Positions 36,873 through 47,400 of a stretch of DNA of 64,000 nt are shown here, one piece after another. This DNA is from JBCBEX01 sp038528235 (lineage in GTDB: Bacteria > Bacteroidota > Rhodothermia > Rhodothermales > Rubricoccaceae), in assembly GCA_038528235.1 (NCBI GenBank), contig JBCBEX010000004.1:46786-110785 (forward strand). The letters are read 5' to 3'. The first letter of the stretch is position 1; each line of letters begins with the position of its first letter. The notes under the pieces are model-generated. The model worked only from the letters and a program-made list of their open reading frames with translations. It searched no databases and had not been told where the DNA came from. The position numbers and the translations under genes were made by a program.

Positions 36873-38009
36873 CACCCTATCCTGTGAGCGCTGGGACGCG
36901 GTGAGCCGAAGCGCCAGCGCGATGAGCGTGGCTAGTCCGACGGCCGCGAGCGTGAGCACGATGGTCCACGGTCGGCTCGGCAGCGGGAAGCGCGCCGCGA
37001 GGTGGCTCGGCACGTTGAGCGCCATCGTATCGGCGAGGGCAAGCGCCCACGGCCACGCCCAGCGCGACCCGAGCGCGTGCTGAATGAGGGAGCCCAGTAG
37101 CGGGACGACGAACACAAAGGCCGGGGCCACGAGCCGCTCCTGGTCGTAGCCTACGAACACGCTCGCCAGGACCAGCAGCGCGAACACGACGCGGTGCGGA
37201 TGGGCGCGCACATAGGCCACCGTTTGCTTCGGAAACACGAGCGGCCACAGGCTCAGCGGAGCCCACGCGATCACGAGGAGCCGCACCCACGTGTCGGGCC
37301 GCGCCACTTTCGGCCCCTCCTCCAGCAGCGATGCGACAATGCTCAGCCCGCCCGGCCCAGGCTCGGCAAGCCAGCGATAGCCGAACGTCAGCACGAGCGC
37401 AGGCACGACGGCCAACGCCAGCGCTCGCCCGTCCGCACGGAGGCGATTCTGCTCCCACAGATAGACGAACGCCGCCGGGATCAGGAGCAAGCACGCCTCG
37501 CGGGTGAGCGCGCCGAGCGCAAGTACGATGGCCAGGCCGAGCCAGCGGCGGCGGTAGAGCAGCAGCAAGCCCGCTACGATCCACACGAACGAGAGGAGGT
37601 CGGCGAGGTGGAAAAAGTTGTAGACCAGCACGCCGAACACGTAGGGGCTCGCGAAGAAGCCAACGCCTGCCAGCAGCGCGAAGCCCGGACGGAGGCCATC
37701 GCCACGCAGCAAGGCGTAAAGCAGCGCGGCGAGCACGAGCGCGGTGAGCACCGTGCCCACATAAAAGCCCACCGGATCGGAACCGGGCCAGAGGCCCGCC
37801 AGCCACGGCCCGAGCGGGCGGTAGACGAACGGCGTCCGCATCGTGAGGTCGAGGCCCGGCGCGGCCTGCGCCATCGGGCGGTACCACTGCAAGTCGGTGC
37901 CGCTTTCGTTGGCGTAGTCGATGGCGCCGTAGAGCCAGACGAGCACGCCCACGAGGCCGAGAAGGACGGCTACCGCGAGGCGATCGAGCGAGCGAGGACC
38001 AGGGCGCAT
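36816..38009 (-). CDS. Polytopic membrane protein (DUF2029/glycosyltransferase-87-like)
   Basis: This 397-residue protein has about nine to ten membrane helices. The extracytoplasmic segment after helix 1 (TPFVYRPLGPWLAGLWPG) resembles the first loop of membrane glycosyltransferases of the GT-C fold, which use lipid-linked sugars. No partner genes are near. The gene overlaps the RuvC-like gene by 57 bp tail to tail. Confidence 0.7.
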   Translation of the reverse strand: MRPGPRSLDRLAVAVLLGLVGVLVWLYGAIDYANESGTDLQWYRPMAQAAPGLDLTMRTPFVYRPLGPWLAGLWPGSDPVGFYVGTVLTALVLAALLYALLRGDGLRPGFALLAGVGFFASPYVFGVLVYNFFHLADLLSFVWIVAGLLLLYRRRWLGLAIVLALGALTREACLLLIPAAFVYLWEQNRLRADGRALALAVVPALVLTFGYRWLAEPGPGGLSIVASLLEEGPKVARPDTWVRLLVIAWAPLSLWPLVFPKQTVAYVRAHPHRVVFALLVLASVFVGYDQERLVAPAFVFVVPLLGSLIQHALGSRWAWPWALALADTMALNVPSHLAARFPLPSRPWTIVLTLAAVGLATLIALALRLTASQRSQDRVSHTDAPDGAGQGIESKPA

Positions 38010-38148
38010 CGGGATTAGGGCGTGACAAGGGCGAGGAAGCTACGGCTGCGGGCTGTCGTGCCACGGCGATGCTTGCCCTCTCCCTCATGGATGCACAATC
38101 CGTGCGAAGCCGGAACGCCCGCGTCGTCCGACGGGTGCGAGGCGCGCC

Positions 38149-38685
38149 ATGCCCGATGCCCTCAACCCGACTTCAGACGACGCGCCCGAGCCCTTCCTCG
38201 GCGGCGCGCTCCGTGCGATGGCGCTGATCGCCTCGTTGCGCACGGCGGCCGTGGTGCGCGAGGCCATCGCCGACCGCCTCGCCGGGCGCGACCCGTCGGA
38301 GCAGGAAGCAGAGCGGACCGCCCGCGCTGACCTGGCTGCCCTCGCTCGCGACCTCGCTGACGACGTGAAGCGGCTCCGCGTCCGCCTCGCCACGCTCGCT
38401 GCTGACGATGATCTTGATGCGCGCGCCGCGCTCGTGCAAGCCTTCGAAGACCGGCTGCTGATGAACCGCCTCGGGCGCGAGTTGCACGTCGTCCACCAGA
38501 AGCTCCTGAGCCTGTATCCCAGCGTGCCTGAAGCCACCATCGAGCTAGCCCGCCAGATGCAGGCCGACGCCGCCCGCCTCGCCAGCGACAACGCAGCCAC
38601 CTTTGCCCGTGACCTCGGCCCGTTCACCGCGGCGCTCGCAGGCCTGCTCGACGACCTCGCGGACGCGCTCCCGTCGGTCGCCTGA
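38149..38685 (+). CDS. Hypothetical helical protein
   Basis: This 178-residue Ala/Leu/Arg/Asp-rich protein looks entirely alpha-helical and cytoplasmic. It has no signal peptide or membrane helix. I recognise no family. Segments EDRLLMNRLGRELHVVHQKLLSLYPSVP are the least repetitive and could serve for a search. It lies 191 bp upstream of gyrB on the same strand. Confidence 0.7.
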   Translation: MPDALNPTSDDAPEPFLGGALRAMALIASLRTAAVVREAIADRLAGRDPSEQEAERTARADLAALARDLADDVKRLRVRLATLAADDDLDARAALVQAFEDRLLMNRLGRELHVVHQKLLSLYPSVPEATIELARQMQADAARLASDNAATFARDLGPFTAALAGLLDDLADALPSVA

Positions 38686-38876
38686 GACGAGACGCAGGAG
38701 CATCGTCAGATCGGCGAAAATCGAACCTCCGGGCGGCCCAGGCGTACGATTTCACGGTCATTGACAGGGCCGCGTCATACCAGAAAGGCGCGGCTGTTGG
38801 TACCTTTCCCGATGGGTCGTGCGGCACGCTGTGCGGCCCCACACCACCGCCGACCTCCACGCTCACACGCTTCAGC

Positions 38877-40889
38877 ATGGCGCAGAACACGCCCGACTTC
38901 CAGACGCCTGCCACGGCCACCCCAGAGAACGGTGCCGAGAACGGTGCCGCGCCTACTCCCAACGGCAACTACGGCGCAGACAACATCCAGATTCTCGAAG
39001 GGCTCGAAGCCGTTCGCAAGCGCCCCGCCATGTACATCGGCGACGTGGGCACGCGCGGCCTGCACCACCTCGTCTACGAGGTCGTCGACAACTCCATCGA
39101 CGAGGCGCTCGCGGGCTACTGCGACCACATCGAGGTCGTGATCCACGAGGACAACTCGATCTCGGTCACGGACAACGGGCGTGGCATCCCGGTGGGCATC
39201 CATCCGAAGATGGGGCTCCCGGCCGTCGAGGTCGTGATGACGGTGCTCCACGCAGGCGGCAAGTTCGACAAGGACACCTACAAGGTCTCCGGCGGCCTCC
39301 ACGGCGTCGGCGTGAGCTGCGTGAACGCGCTCTCGGACCTGCTCACCGTCGAGGTGATGCGCGAGGGCTTCGTGTGGACGCAGTCGTACCAGGCAGGCAT
39401 CCCGACCGGCCCGCTCGAAAAGGTGCGTCCAATGAAGGACGACGAAGGCACCGGAACGAAGGTGCACTTCCACCCGGACGCGACGATTTTCCAGACGACG
39501 GAGTACCGCTTCGACACGCTCGCCGACCGCATGCGCGAGCTGTCGTTCCTGAACAAGGGCCTCACCATCGTCATCACCGACGAGCGCGAGGACGACCCGG
39601 AGCTGGCGAGCGAGACGTACCACTCCGAGGGCGGCCTCCGGGAGTTCGTCACCTACCTCGACGAGACGCGCACGCCGATCCAGGAGACCATCATCGAGAT
39701 CGACGGCGAGTCGGGCGATGTGCCCGTGGAGGTGGCGATGCGCTACAACGCGAGCTACACCGAGAACGTCCTCTCGTTCGTCAACAACATCAACACGCAC
39801 GAGGGCGGGACGCACATTTCGGGCTTCCGCCGCGCCCTCACCCGCACACTCAAGGGCTACGCTGACAAGCAAAACCTGCTCAAGAACCAGAAGGTCGAGC
39901 TCTCCGGCGACGACTTCCGCGAGGGCATCACGGCCGTGATCTCGGTGAAGGTCGCCGAGCCGCAGTTCGAGGGGCAGACCAAGACCAAGCTCGGCAACTC
40001 GGAGGTGCAGGGCGCGGTCGAGAGCCTCGTCGGGCAGAAGCTCCAGGAGTGGCTCGACGACCACCCGAAGGAGGCCAAGACGATCATCCAGAAGGTGGCG
40101 CTCTCGGCCCAGGCGCGCATCGCGGCGCGGAGGGCGCGTGAGCTCGTCCAGCGCAAGAGCGCGTTCTCCGGCGGCGGCCTCCCCGGCAAGCTCGCCGACT
40201 GCGCCTCGAAGGACGCCTCGATCTCGGAGCTCTACCTCGTGGAGGGCGACTCGGCCGGCGGCTCAGCCAAGCAGGCCCGCGACCGCCACTTCCAGGCCAT
40301 CCTCCCGCTGCGCGGCAAGATCCTCAATGTCGAGAAAGCGCGCATCGACAAGATCCTCGACAACGAGGAGATCAAGAACATGGTCACGGCCCTCGGCACG
40401 GGCCTCGCGACCGGCGTGGACGGCCAGGAGTTCGACCTGGAGAAGCTGCGCTACCACAAGATCATCGTGATGACGGACGCCGACGTGGACGGCGCGCACA
40501 TCCGCACGCTGCTGCTGACGTTCCTCTACCGCTACCTCCGCCCGCTCGTGGAGGCCGGCTACGTCTACATCGCGCTACCGCCGCTCTACCGCGCCAAGAA
40601 GGGCAAGGAGGAGAAGTACTGCTGGAACGACGACGAACTCCGCACCGCCATCGAGGAGCTCGGCGGGACGCGCGGCGTCTCGGTGCAGCGCTACAAGGGC
40701 CTCGGCGAGATGAACCCCGACCAGCTCTGGAATACGACGATGGACCCGGAATTCCGGATGCTCCAGCGCGTCGCCATCGAGGACGCGGCCACCGCCGACC
40801 GCACGTTCTCGACGCTGATGGGCGACGCCGTCGAGCCCCGCCGCAAGTTCATCGAGCGCAACGCGAAGTACGCGACCATCGATACGTGA
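38877..40889 (+). CDS. gyrB: DNA gyrase subunit B
   Basis: This 670-residue type II topoisomerase ATPase subunit has the GHKL motifs YEVVDNSIDEAL, TDNGRGIPV and GGLHGVGVSCVNALS. The Toprim domain has VEGDSAGGSAKQARDR near residue 455 and DADVDGAHI near 534. The QK-loop lysine is in NQKVELSGDDF or nearby. The C-terminus holds RYKGLGEMNPDQLWNTTMDP, typical of GyrB rather than ParE. The first 30 residues are a variable extension. A small hairpin (40891-40907) follows the stop. Confidence 0.97.
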   Translation: MAQNTPDFQTPATATPENGAENGAAPTPNGNYGADNIQILEGLEAVRKRPAMYIGDVGTRGLHHLVYEVVDNSIDEALAGYCDHIEVVIHEDNSISVTDNGRGIPVGIHPKMGLPAVEVVMTVLHAGGKFDKDTYKVSGGLHGVGVSCVNALSDLLTVEVMREGFVWTQSYQAGIPTGPLEKVRPMKDDEGTGTKVHFHPDATIFQTTEYRFDTLADRMRELSFLNKGLTIVITDEREDDPELASETYHSEGGLREFVTYLDETRTPIQETIIEIDGESGDVPVEVAMRYNASYTENVLSFVNNINTHEGGTHISGFRRALTRTLKGYADKQNLLKNQKVELSGDDFREGITAVISVKVAEPQFEGQTKTKLGNSEVQGAVESLVGQKLQEWLDDHPKEAKTIIQKVALSAQARIAARRARELVQRKSAFSGGGLPGKLADCASKDASISELYLVEGDSAGGSAKQARDRHFQAILPLRGKILNVEKARIDKILDNEEIKNMVTALGTGLATGVDGQEFDLEKLRYHKIIVMTDADVDGAHIRTLLLTFLYRYLRPLVEAGYVYIALPPLYRAKKGKEEKYCWNDDELRTAIEELGGTRGVSVQRYKGLGEMNPDQLWNTTMDPEFRMLQRVAIEDAATADRTFSTLMGDAVEPRRKFIERNAKYATIDT

Positions 40890-40890
40890 T

Positions 40891-40907
40891 CGACGCCTGC
40901 GGCGTCG
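40891..40907 (+). terminator. Small hairpin after gyrB
   Basis: CGACGCC-TGC-GGCGTCG is a perfect 7-bp stem with a 3-nt loop, starting 1 bp after the gyrB stop. No T run follows. It may attenuate or mark the transcript end. Confidence 0.35.
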
Positions 40908-40947
40908 GTATGAACGTGTGAATGTGTGAGGGTATGAACGTATGGGT
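40908..40947 (+). repeat. 8-bp-period array (type B), overlaps an Uma2 start codon
   Basis: Five units of period 8 follow one another: GTATGAAC, GTGTGAAT, GTGTGAGG, GTATGAAC, GTATGGGT. The ATG of the Uma2 gene lies in the fifth unit. No inverse partner is found nearby. Confidence 0.8.
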
Positions 40948-41469
40948 GCCACTGCGAAAACACCGCCGAGGCCGCTGCCGACCTACGACGCCCCGATGAC
41001 GTGGGCGGACGTACTCGCGCACCCTGCGCTTCAGGACCTCCCGTTCAAGATCGAGCTCAACGAGCGCGGCCAGATCCTCATGAGCCCGACGTCCAACCGC
41101 CACAGCCGCGTCCAGCGCCGTCTGATGCGGCTCCTCGAAGACCATCTCGGCGGCGAGGCGCTACCCGAGTGCAACGTGGACACATCGGACGGGGTGAAGG
41201 TCGCGGACATCGGCTGGGCCGAGGCCGCGTTCTTCGACGCCCGCGACCACGAAGATGCCTACTCGGTTGCGCCACCGATCTGTGTCGAGGTAGAGTCGCC
41301 GTCGAACAGCGAGGCCGAGCTGCAGGAGAAGGTGGCGCTCTACCTCGCGAAGGGCGCGCACGAGGTGTGGCTGTGCGACCTCGACGGCCGCGTCCGCTTC
41401 TTCGGACCTGAAGGCCAACGCGAGCGATCCGAGGTCGCGCCGGACTTCCCCGCGCAGTTGGCTGGCTGA
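40942..41469 (+). CDS. Uma2 family (PD-(D/E)XK-like) protein
   Basis: This 175-residue protein belongs to the Uma2 family, which has a restriction-endonuclease-like fold. The core is seen as VADIGWAEAAFFDAR, then PPICVEVESPSNSEAELQEK and VALYLAKGAHEVWLCD. The Asp, Glu-x-Glu and Lys could form the nuclease site. Its true function is unknown. Families of these genes spread in multicellular and high-GC bacteria, and a second copy is at 56982. The start codon sits inside an octad array. Confidence 0.85.
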   Translation: MGATAKTPPRPLPTYDAPMTWADVLAHPALQDLPFKIELNERGQILMSPTSNRHSRVQRRLMRLLEDHLGGEALPECNVDTSDGVKVADIGWAEAAFFDARDHEDAYSVAPPICVEVESPSNSEAELQEKVALYLAKGAHEVWLCDLDGRVRFFGPEGQRERSEVAPDFPAQLAG

Positions 41470-41527
41470 GCAACGTCGCCCGCGTATCGGTGTCTGGGAG
41501 CCGTCTGCTCACCAGCCCTGTGATTCG

Positions 41528-42067
41528 ATGCGCGTGCTTGGCTTCTGTCTGATCTTCTACGTCTGCGCGCTCCCGACGCTGAAGAACGTTGCGCTTTGGG
41601 TGACCTACGAGCATGGTCGGGAAACGCTCGACCGGGTCGCCGGAGAGTCGGGCACGTTGGCGGGCGTCTGGGAGGGTGCGTTCGATTTCATTCCATGCGG
41701 AATGGACTCGCGCGGAATCTACCAGCTCACTATTGCAGATGACGAGCAAGAGGGTCTGCTCTCGATCAGGTGGCCCCGTCGCCACTTCGGCGTTGTCAGT
41801 TATGGGTATACCTGGGCATCGCTCATGCCCTACGACCACGAGAGCGGATACACGGAAGTCTATCCTGTGCACGTCGAGGAGTCGACTCTTGTGGTGAAGG
41901 GTGGGGAGTTCGGGCCGAACTACATCGCTTTTCAGATGTGGGGCGACCAACTTCGTGTGAGCTATGTGACGGAAGTCGGTGGCACACCGAGCACCTGGGG
42001 TTTCGGGTTCTCAGGTCGTCCGGACTGGCATGACCTCTTCGATTGGTGGGGACGTAGGCAGCGGTGA
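41528..42067 (+). CDS. Hypothetical protein with N-terminal hydrophobic segment
   Basis: This 179-residue protein starts with a hydrophobic stretch (about 3-18, FCLIFYVCALP) that may be a signal anchor. The rest is rich in aromatic residues and turns (GYTWASLMPYDHESGYTEVYP). I recognise no family. The codon use is slightly less GC-biased than the neighbours, which may mean transfer. It lies 58 bp after the Uma2 gene. Confidence 0.65.
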   Translation: MRVLGFCLIFYVCALPTLKNVALWVTYEHGRETLDRVAGESGTLAGVWEGAFDFIPCGMDSRGIYQLTIADDEQEGLLSIRWPRRHFGVVSYGYTWASLMPYDHESGYTEVYPVHVEESTLVVKGGEFGPNYIAFQMWGDQLRVSYVTEVGGTPSTWGFGFSGRPDWHDLFDWWGRRQR

Positions 42068-42151
42068 TCGGAGGGCTCCACCAGTAGAGAGCAGAAAGCG
42101 TAGGTTTGGTGGCCAGGTCGCGACCACAAAACCACCCCGCTTCACCTCCCC

Positions 42152-42565
42152 ATGGCTCACACCTACGACTCCCTCAACGTCGGCGACACCTTCGAGACCG
42201 TCATGACCGTCTCCGCCGCCGACGTGCGCGCCTACGCCGACCTCACGGGCGACGACAACCCCATCCACGTCGACCCGGAATACGCTGCCACGACCGACTT
42301 TGGGCAGCCCATCGCCCACGGCGCGCTGCTGCTCGGCTACATCTCGAAGGTGCTCGGGCGCGACTACCCCGGCCACGGCTCCGTTGCCGTCTCGCTCTCG
42401 GCCAAGTTCCTCCGCCCGGTGCCCGTCGACTCCGAGGTGACCATCGAGGTCAGGATCGCCGAGAAGATCGAGCGCTTTGGGCACGTCAAGGCGAAGGTCT
42501 ACGTCTACCGCGGCGGCAAGATGGCCTGCGGCGGCGAGGCCGTTGTGATCCCGCCGAAGGAGTAG
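42152..42565 (+). CDS. MaoC-like hotdog-fold dehydratase
   Basis: This 137-residue protein has the MaoC/R-hydratase signature: DVRAYADLTGDDNPIHVDPEYA with catalytic Asp and His, followed by FGQPIAHGALLLGYIS. It probably hydrates trans-2-enoyl-CoA or acts on a related acyl thioester. No PHA or fatty-acid genes are adjacent. The stop is 1 bp from the stop of the convergent ABC ATPase gene. Confidence 0.93.
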   Translation: MAHTYDSLNVGDTFETVMTVSAADVRAYADLTGDDNPIHVDPEYAATTDFGQPIAHGALLLGYISKVLGRDYPGHGSVAVSLSAKFLRPVPVDSEVTIEVRIAEKIERFGHVKAKVYVYRGGKMACGGEAVVIPPKE

Positions 42566-42566
42566 G

Positions 42567-43244
42567 TCAGTCCACCGCCTCGGCGACGCGTCCGAGCGTG
42601 ACCGTCTCGTCGGCGAGCACGTCGAGGAGGTCGGCGCGGTGGCTAGAGAGCACGGCGAGGCCACCCGCGGCGATGTGCGCCCGCGCGAGGTCGAGCGCGG
42701 CGGCGGTAGCGGCGGTGTCGAGGCCGCGGAACGGCTCGTCCATGAGCAGCACCGACGGCGTTGCCACGAGCGCGGCGGCGAGCTGCGTCTTGCGGAGCAT
42801 CCCGCTCGAATACGTCCCGATGACCTGCGTACGCCGCTCGTCGAGCAGCACCGTGTCGAGCAACGCCTCCACGCGGGCGGCAGCGCCGTCGTCCCACTGA
42901 CCGCGCTGGCGGAGGACCCATTCGAGCAACTCGACCGCCGTAAGGTGCTGCGGCAGGCGCGGCGCGTCATGAACGATGCCGACGTGCCGGAGGTAGCGAT
43001 ATGGGTGCTTGTGCACGTCCAGGCCCTGCCCCGGACCTGATCCGGGGTCGCCGTAGCGGATCGTGCCCGACGTGGGGAAGGCGAGCGCCATCAGCAGCCG
43101 CAGCAGCGTCGACTTGCCGGAGCCGTTCGGCCCGACGAGCGCCGTGGTGGTGCCGGGCGCGAAGGTGTGCGAGAAGCCGTCGAGCACGGCCAGCCCCTGG
43201 CCATAGCGCTTGGTCACACGGTCGAGGACGAGGGCAGCAGACAT
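42567..43244 (-). CDS. Stand-alone ABC ATPase, CcmA-like
   Basis: This 225-residue ATPase has Walker A GPNGSGKSTLL, a signature-like YSSGMLRKTQLAAAL, and Walker B VLLMDEPFRGLD. The short form and the YSSGM signature resemble CcmA/ABC-2-type exporters. No permease lies next to it, so the substrate is unknown. The internal PGSGPGQGLDVHKH loop is an insertion relative to CcmA. I chose the ATG at 43244 over the upstream start. Confidence 0.85.
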   Translation of the reverse strand: MSAALVLDRVTKRYGQGLAVLDGFSHTFAPGTTTALVGPNGSGKSTLLRLLMALAFPTSGTIRYGDPGSGPGQGLDVHKHPYRYLRHVGIVHDAPRLPQHLTAVELLEWVLRQRGQWDDGAAARVEALLDTVLLDERRTQVIGTYSSGMLRKTQLAAALVATPSVLLMDEPFRGLDTAATAAALDLARAHIAAGGLAVLSSHRADLLDVLADETVTLGRVAEAVD

Positions 43245-43600
43245 CGGACAGGGAAGAGGCAAAGACAGGGGTCAGACGACGCACTCAGGCTTGTGTCATC
43301 CTGAGCGAGCGTCAGCGAGTCGAAGAGCTCGCCCCCGCGCAGGCGGGGGATCGTATGTCTACCTCGACGTTCTAGCCGAGACGCAGTCGCTGACCCGCAG
43401 ATCCCTCGACTTCGTTCGCTTCGCAAACTCCGCTCGGGATGACAAGAAGGGAGTGTAGCGTGCGTCTGATCGACAGGATGCAGGAACCATACAAAACCCG
43501 ACGCGCAACCGCGCAGGGCTGCCTCAGGATCCCCGCGCCGCCTCCCGCGTGCATCGTTTTGCCGACCACTTCTGCTACCCGCCTCTTTTCCCACGACGTA
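43245..43600. other. Intergenic region with long REP-like palindrome
   Basis: This 356-bp gap lies upstream of both divergent genes. Its main content is an imperfect palindrome at 43295-43443 that starts GTCATCCTGAGC and ends GCTCGGGATGAC. No gene is supported in it. Confidence 0.6.
43295..43443. repeat. REP-like long imperfect palindrome
   Basis: Outer arms GTCATCCTGAGCGAGC and GCTCGGGATGAC are in inverse orientation. Inside are further paired segments (GAGTCGAAG and CTTCGTTCG-like) and a CCCCCGCGCAGGCGGGGG hairpin. The outer ends match the element at 50148. Confidence 0.6.
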
Positions 43601-44197
43601 ATGCCGCTGACGCTGACCGCCCTGTTCGCCCTCGACGTACCTGATGTCGGCCGCCTGTGCGTGCGCGTGGACGCGGGCGACGCCGAGCGGTGGGCCGAGC
43701 GGCTACGGACAGCACCCGGCTACAAGACGATTCCCGTCCGCCACGGGGCCGCCGACGTGGTCCTCTGGGACACCGACTCGGCTGGGACGCCTGACACCGA
43801 AGCGCCGCTCGTCGCCATCGTGGACGACGACGCGGCGGCGCGGTGGGCGTGGCAGGTCGGCGCGCGCACCCTGCTCCCGGCGACGGTCGCACCCGATGCG
43901 CTGGCGGCAGCGCTTGTCGCGGCCTACCGGGGCCTCGTCGTCGTCGCCCCGCGCTTCGCCGATGTCGTGCAGCGCGACGCGACGCCGGAGGATGTCGACC
44001 CGTCCCTGACGCCGCGCGAGCAGGAGGTGCTGGCGCTCGTGGCCGAGGGGCTGCCCAACAAGCTCATCGCCGACCGCCTCGGCGTCTCGGACAACACGGC
44101 GAAGTTCCACGTGGCGTCGCTGCTGCGGAAGCTCGGCGCGCATTCGCGCACAGAGGCTGTCATCAAGGCCGCCCGCCTCGGCAAGCTAGCGATCTGA
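43601..44197 (+). CDS. LuxR-family response-regulator-like transcription factor
   Basis: This 198-residue regulator has a degenerate receiver-like N-terminal half (about 1-125) without the usual phospho-acceptor aspartate in its normal context. A LuxR helix-turn-helix follows (about 133-198): LTPREQEVLALVAEGLPNKL, IADRLGVSDNTAKFHV. It probably regulates nearby or distant genes without phosphorylation. The ATG at 43601 is chosen because the N-terminal domain begins there. The last 81 bp recur, with only silent changes, at 47885-47965 beyond the large repeat-protein gene. Confidence 0.88.
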   Translation: MPLTLTALFALDVPDVGRLCVRVDAGDAERWAERLRTAPGYKTIPVRHGAADVVLWDTDSAGTPDTEAPLVAIVDDDAAARWAWQVGARTLLPATVAPDALAAALVAAYRGLVVVAPRFADVVQRDATPEDVDPSLTPREQEVLALVAEGLPNKLIADRLGVSDNTAKFHVASLLRKLGAHSRTEAVIKAARLGKLAI

Positions 44198-44243
44198 TAC
44201 TAATTATCTGAGATAGTTGTGCATTGCGCCGACTTGCACCTTG

Positions 44244-44310
44244 GTCATCCCCGACCTGATCGGGGATCCATGCGAGGCATCGCATAGATTCCCGCTTTCG
44301 CGGGAATGAC
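44244..44310. repeat. REP-like double hairpin
   Basis: Two hairpins stand back to back: CCCCGA/TCGGGG and ATTCCCGC-TTTC-GCGGGAAT, bounded by GTCATC and GAATGAC. It lies between the LuxR gene and the convergent repeat-protein gene. Confidence 0.65.
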
Positions 44311-44431
44311 TCCAATGTGAGTTTGCACCCTGATCTCTTCCAGATGGTATGAGGTCTTCGTAGTGCCACCGGGCGGTCAGCCGCTCGTCGCTCACTCGTG
44401 AGATCGAGGTCGCCCAGGAAGACCACACGCA

Positions 44432-47400
44432 TCAGGATGGCGAGTGGGAAGCCTCCGCAGACTCAAGCTGGCTGTTGCGCCCGGGTTTCTGAGAGATGTC
44501 CCAGATCAGGGTCCCTACGGCGATCCCGACGTTAGCAATCCGCCAGCCGATCGACTGTGGCTGGACAATGAGGGCCAACGCCGACAGGATCAGACTTCCC
44601 AGGCAGAAGAACAGCGTCCACCAGCTGTAGGAAATGATATTCCACAGGATGGACACCAGGAGGCCGACGTTATTGAGTGCATTGATGATGTTCGCCACGA
44701 CCAGCAGCGCCCCGCTTGTCGTTGCCTGTGCGCTCTGCGACACCTGGAAACAACTGGCAAGGACTCGACCAATGATTCTGCCTCGAGTGGCCCGTCGGAT
44801 CGTGGTCGGCGTGATCGATACGCCCGCAAAGGCGAAGATCATAAACAGCACGTCGAGCACGATGGTGATCGTCCAGACCTCGTCCGCCGTCAGCGGGAGG
44901 TTCGACCGGTACACCTCCAGCGGGCCATGCAACGTGTGGTAGTAAAAGCGGGTCGTGTCGCCTTCGTGCCGCACCTCCAGGCTGCCCTCTCGGACACCGC
45001 GGGCGCGCATCTCGTACCCCAGTTGTAGGTCTCTTCGGAAGCGTTCGTACAGATCGCTGCGAACAGAATCCGGCACCGTGGGAAAGGCTCGCTCCACGTC
45101 GAATAACTCCATGAATTCGTCCATCTCCAACTGGACTGCACTCTTGTCCAGCTCGGACGTGATGCCTAGCCGGTCGGCAAGCGCCCAGTACTCGCCGTGC
45201 TGCAACAGCGTGGGCTCGCCGGGCGCCGCGCCACGGGATTGCACCTCGCGCCGGGAGATCGGCTTGTGGGTGGACTCGGAGGTCTTCGCCTCCTCCTCGT
45301 CGTTGGCAAGCCCTCCGTTCGTTGCTTGCAGGAGCGTTCCCGACACCATGTCGCGCAGATCGACGAAGAACGGGAATAGCGCCTGCAACCCTTGCACCTG
45401 GGAGTCCATCAGGTCCATCTGGCCGACCATTTCGTCGGTAGCGATCTGGCGGTTCCAGATAGAAAGCCCCTGCAGCGATCCGGCCCAGGTGGTGGCGCCG
45501 TCGGTCCCCGCCACGGCGATGCGCTGGTTCGTGAAACCCGCGCCGAAGGTGACCCGGTCCGATATGGCAATCCTCTCCCCGTTGCGGTACAGCCTGAGTA
45601 CGCTGGTGTCGTAGACCACCGCAATGTTGGTCCAGTCGGTGACGGAGCACGGTTGGGATATCAGCACGTTCGTGCCCGATCCGGAGTCGGCGGCGACCAC
45701 TTCGAGCGTTTGCTGCGCGCCCGAGCCGATCTGGATGGTCAGCGTCGCACCTGGAGAATCTGGCGAGTTGGTGTCCGGCTGCGTCGCCTGGTAGATCACA
45801 AACGGACCCGCCGAGGCTGGCAGCTCCGGCACCTTCACCCAGGTCATCAGGCTCCATCGCCCCGGGCTGCCGATCGCGTAGGCCCCCGGCGTCGCCAGCG
45901 CCGCTGACCCACCTCCGTTCATGGCCAGGCACGCCCGAACCACCTTGTGCTCCGGGACCGTGACACTAATCTCTGGATTGGTCGAGGTCACCTGCTCGTG
46001 GGTGAAATCAAGAACCACCACCAACCCATCGGTCTCGGGATTCCCTGGGAGCGGGGTGCCCCACGAAGGGAACGCAAGGAGTTCAGCCGCCAGCGCCGTG
46101 TTCCAGATTTCCCAGGAAGCGAACTCGACGGAACTCGGCTGACCCTCGATGCCCAGCGTGCAATCGCCCCCGAGTGCGCCAGCGCCGGTGGAGACGGTGC
46201 CGTGTTTCGGTGCTCCGTCGAGGAAGACGGACAGCGCTCCCGTCCCGTCCTGAGCAGACCCGCCCGCGAAAGCCACGGCGATGTAGTGCCACTTGCCATA
46301 CTCGATCTGGAAGTCGCTCGTAACCGAGTTGCCCTCCGGCGCCGCGAGGAATTCGGCGGTCACGAACCGGTCGGCAGTAACGGCGACCTGGAACTGGCCC
46401 GGTGCATCAAACAACACCTGCGGCGTTCCTTCGACGGTCAGGCGGACCCACCCTCCCAATGTGAATGCCGAGGGGACGCTGTTCACCGGGTTGCCCGAGA
46501 AATTGACGCCCCCCACGGAAGGCAGAACGACGACGCTCGCATTGGGCTGCGCCGTGGCCACGTAGTATTCGTCGGGCTGCAATGCCCCGGACTCGGCCGC
46601 CAGCCCCATGTCGAGCACGATGCAGGAGGTGTGGTCGACGACATCGCCAGGCGTGAGGAGCGCGTAGCCATGCATCTCGCTGACCACCCGATCGTCGCGA
46701 TTCAGGACGAGGCAGTGCGTACCATCGACGACCGAGCCGACGCTGCACGTCGTGTATCCGGTGTCCCAACTGGCTACCCGCTGACCCGCCTCCAGGACGA
46801 GGCAGTGGGTGTGGTCGATGTAGCTGTTGGGCTTGCACGTCTTGTAGCCGTCGTCCCAGCTCACCACCCGCTGCCCTTCGCTCAGGACGATGCAATGAAC
46901 GCCGTCCGGCTTGTCGCCGACCTTGCAGGTCTGGAAGCCGTCCTCCCAACTCGCGACATGCTGCCCTTCGTCGAGGATCAAGCAGTTCACGCCATCGACC
47001 CGGGACCCAACTTTACAGGTCAGGTAGCCATCGTTCCAGCTCACGACTCGCTGGAATTCGCCCAGGATCACGCAGTTGCTCCCGTCGACGACGGAGCCAG
47101 GCGCTAGGGTCGTGAACCCCTCTTCCCAACTGACGACGCGGTCCCCTTCATTCAGGATGACGCAGTGCGTCCCGTCCACGACGGACCCGGGGGCGAGGGA
47201 CTGATAGCCGTCCTCATAGCTGACGACGCGCTGGCCCGGACCGAGAATGATGACATGCGTTCCGTCGATGATGGACCCCGGGGCGAGGGACTGGTAGCCA
47301 TCCTCGTAGCTGACGACGCGCTCCCCGGGTTGGAGCAGCACACAGTGCGTTCCGTCCGGGCGATTCCCCACCTTGCACGTCTGGTAGCCGTCCTCGTAGC

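Noticed and set aside
38700..38770. Possible tRNA from AATCGAACCTCCGGG
   Set aside because: The flanks do not fold into a cloverleaf.
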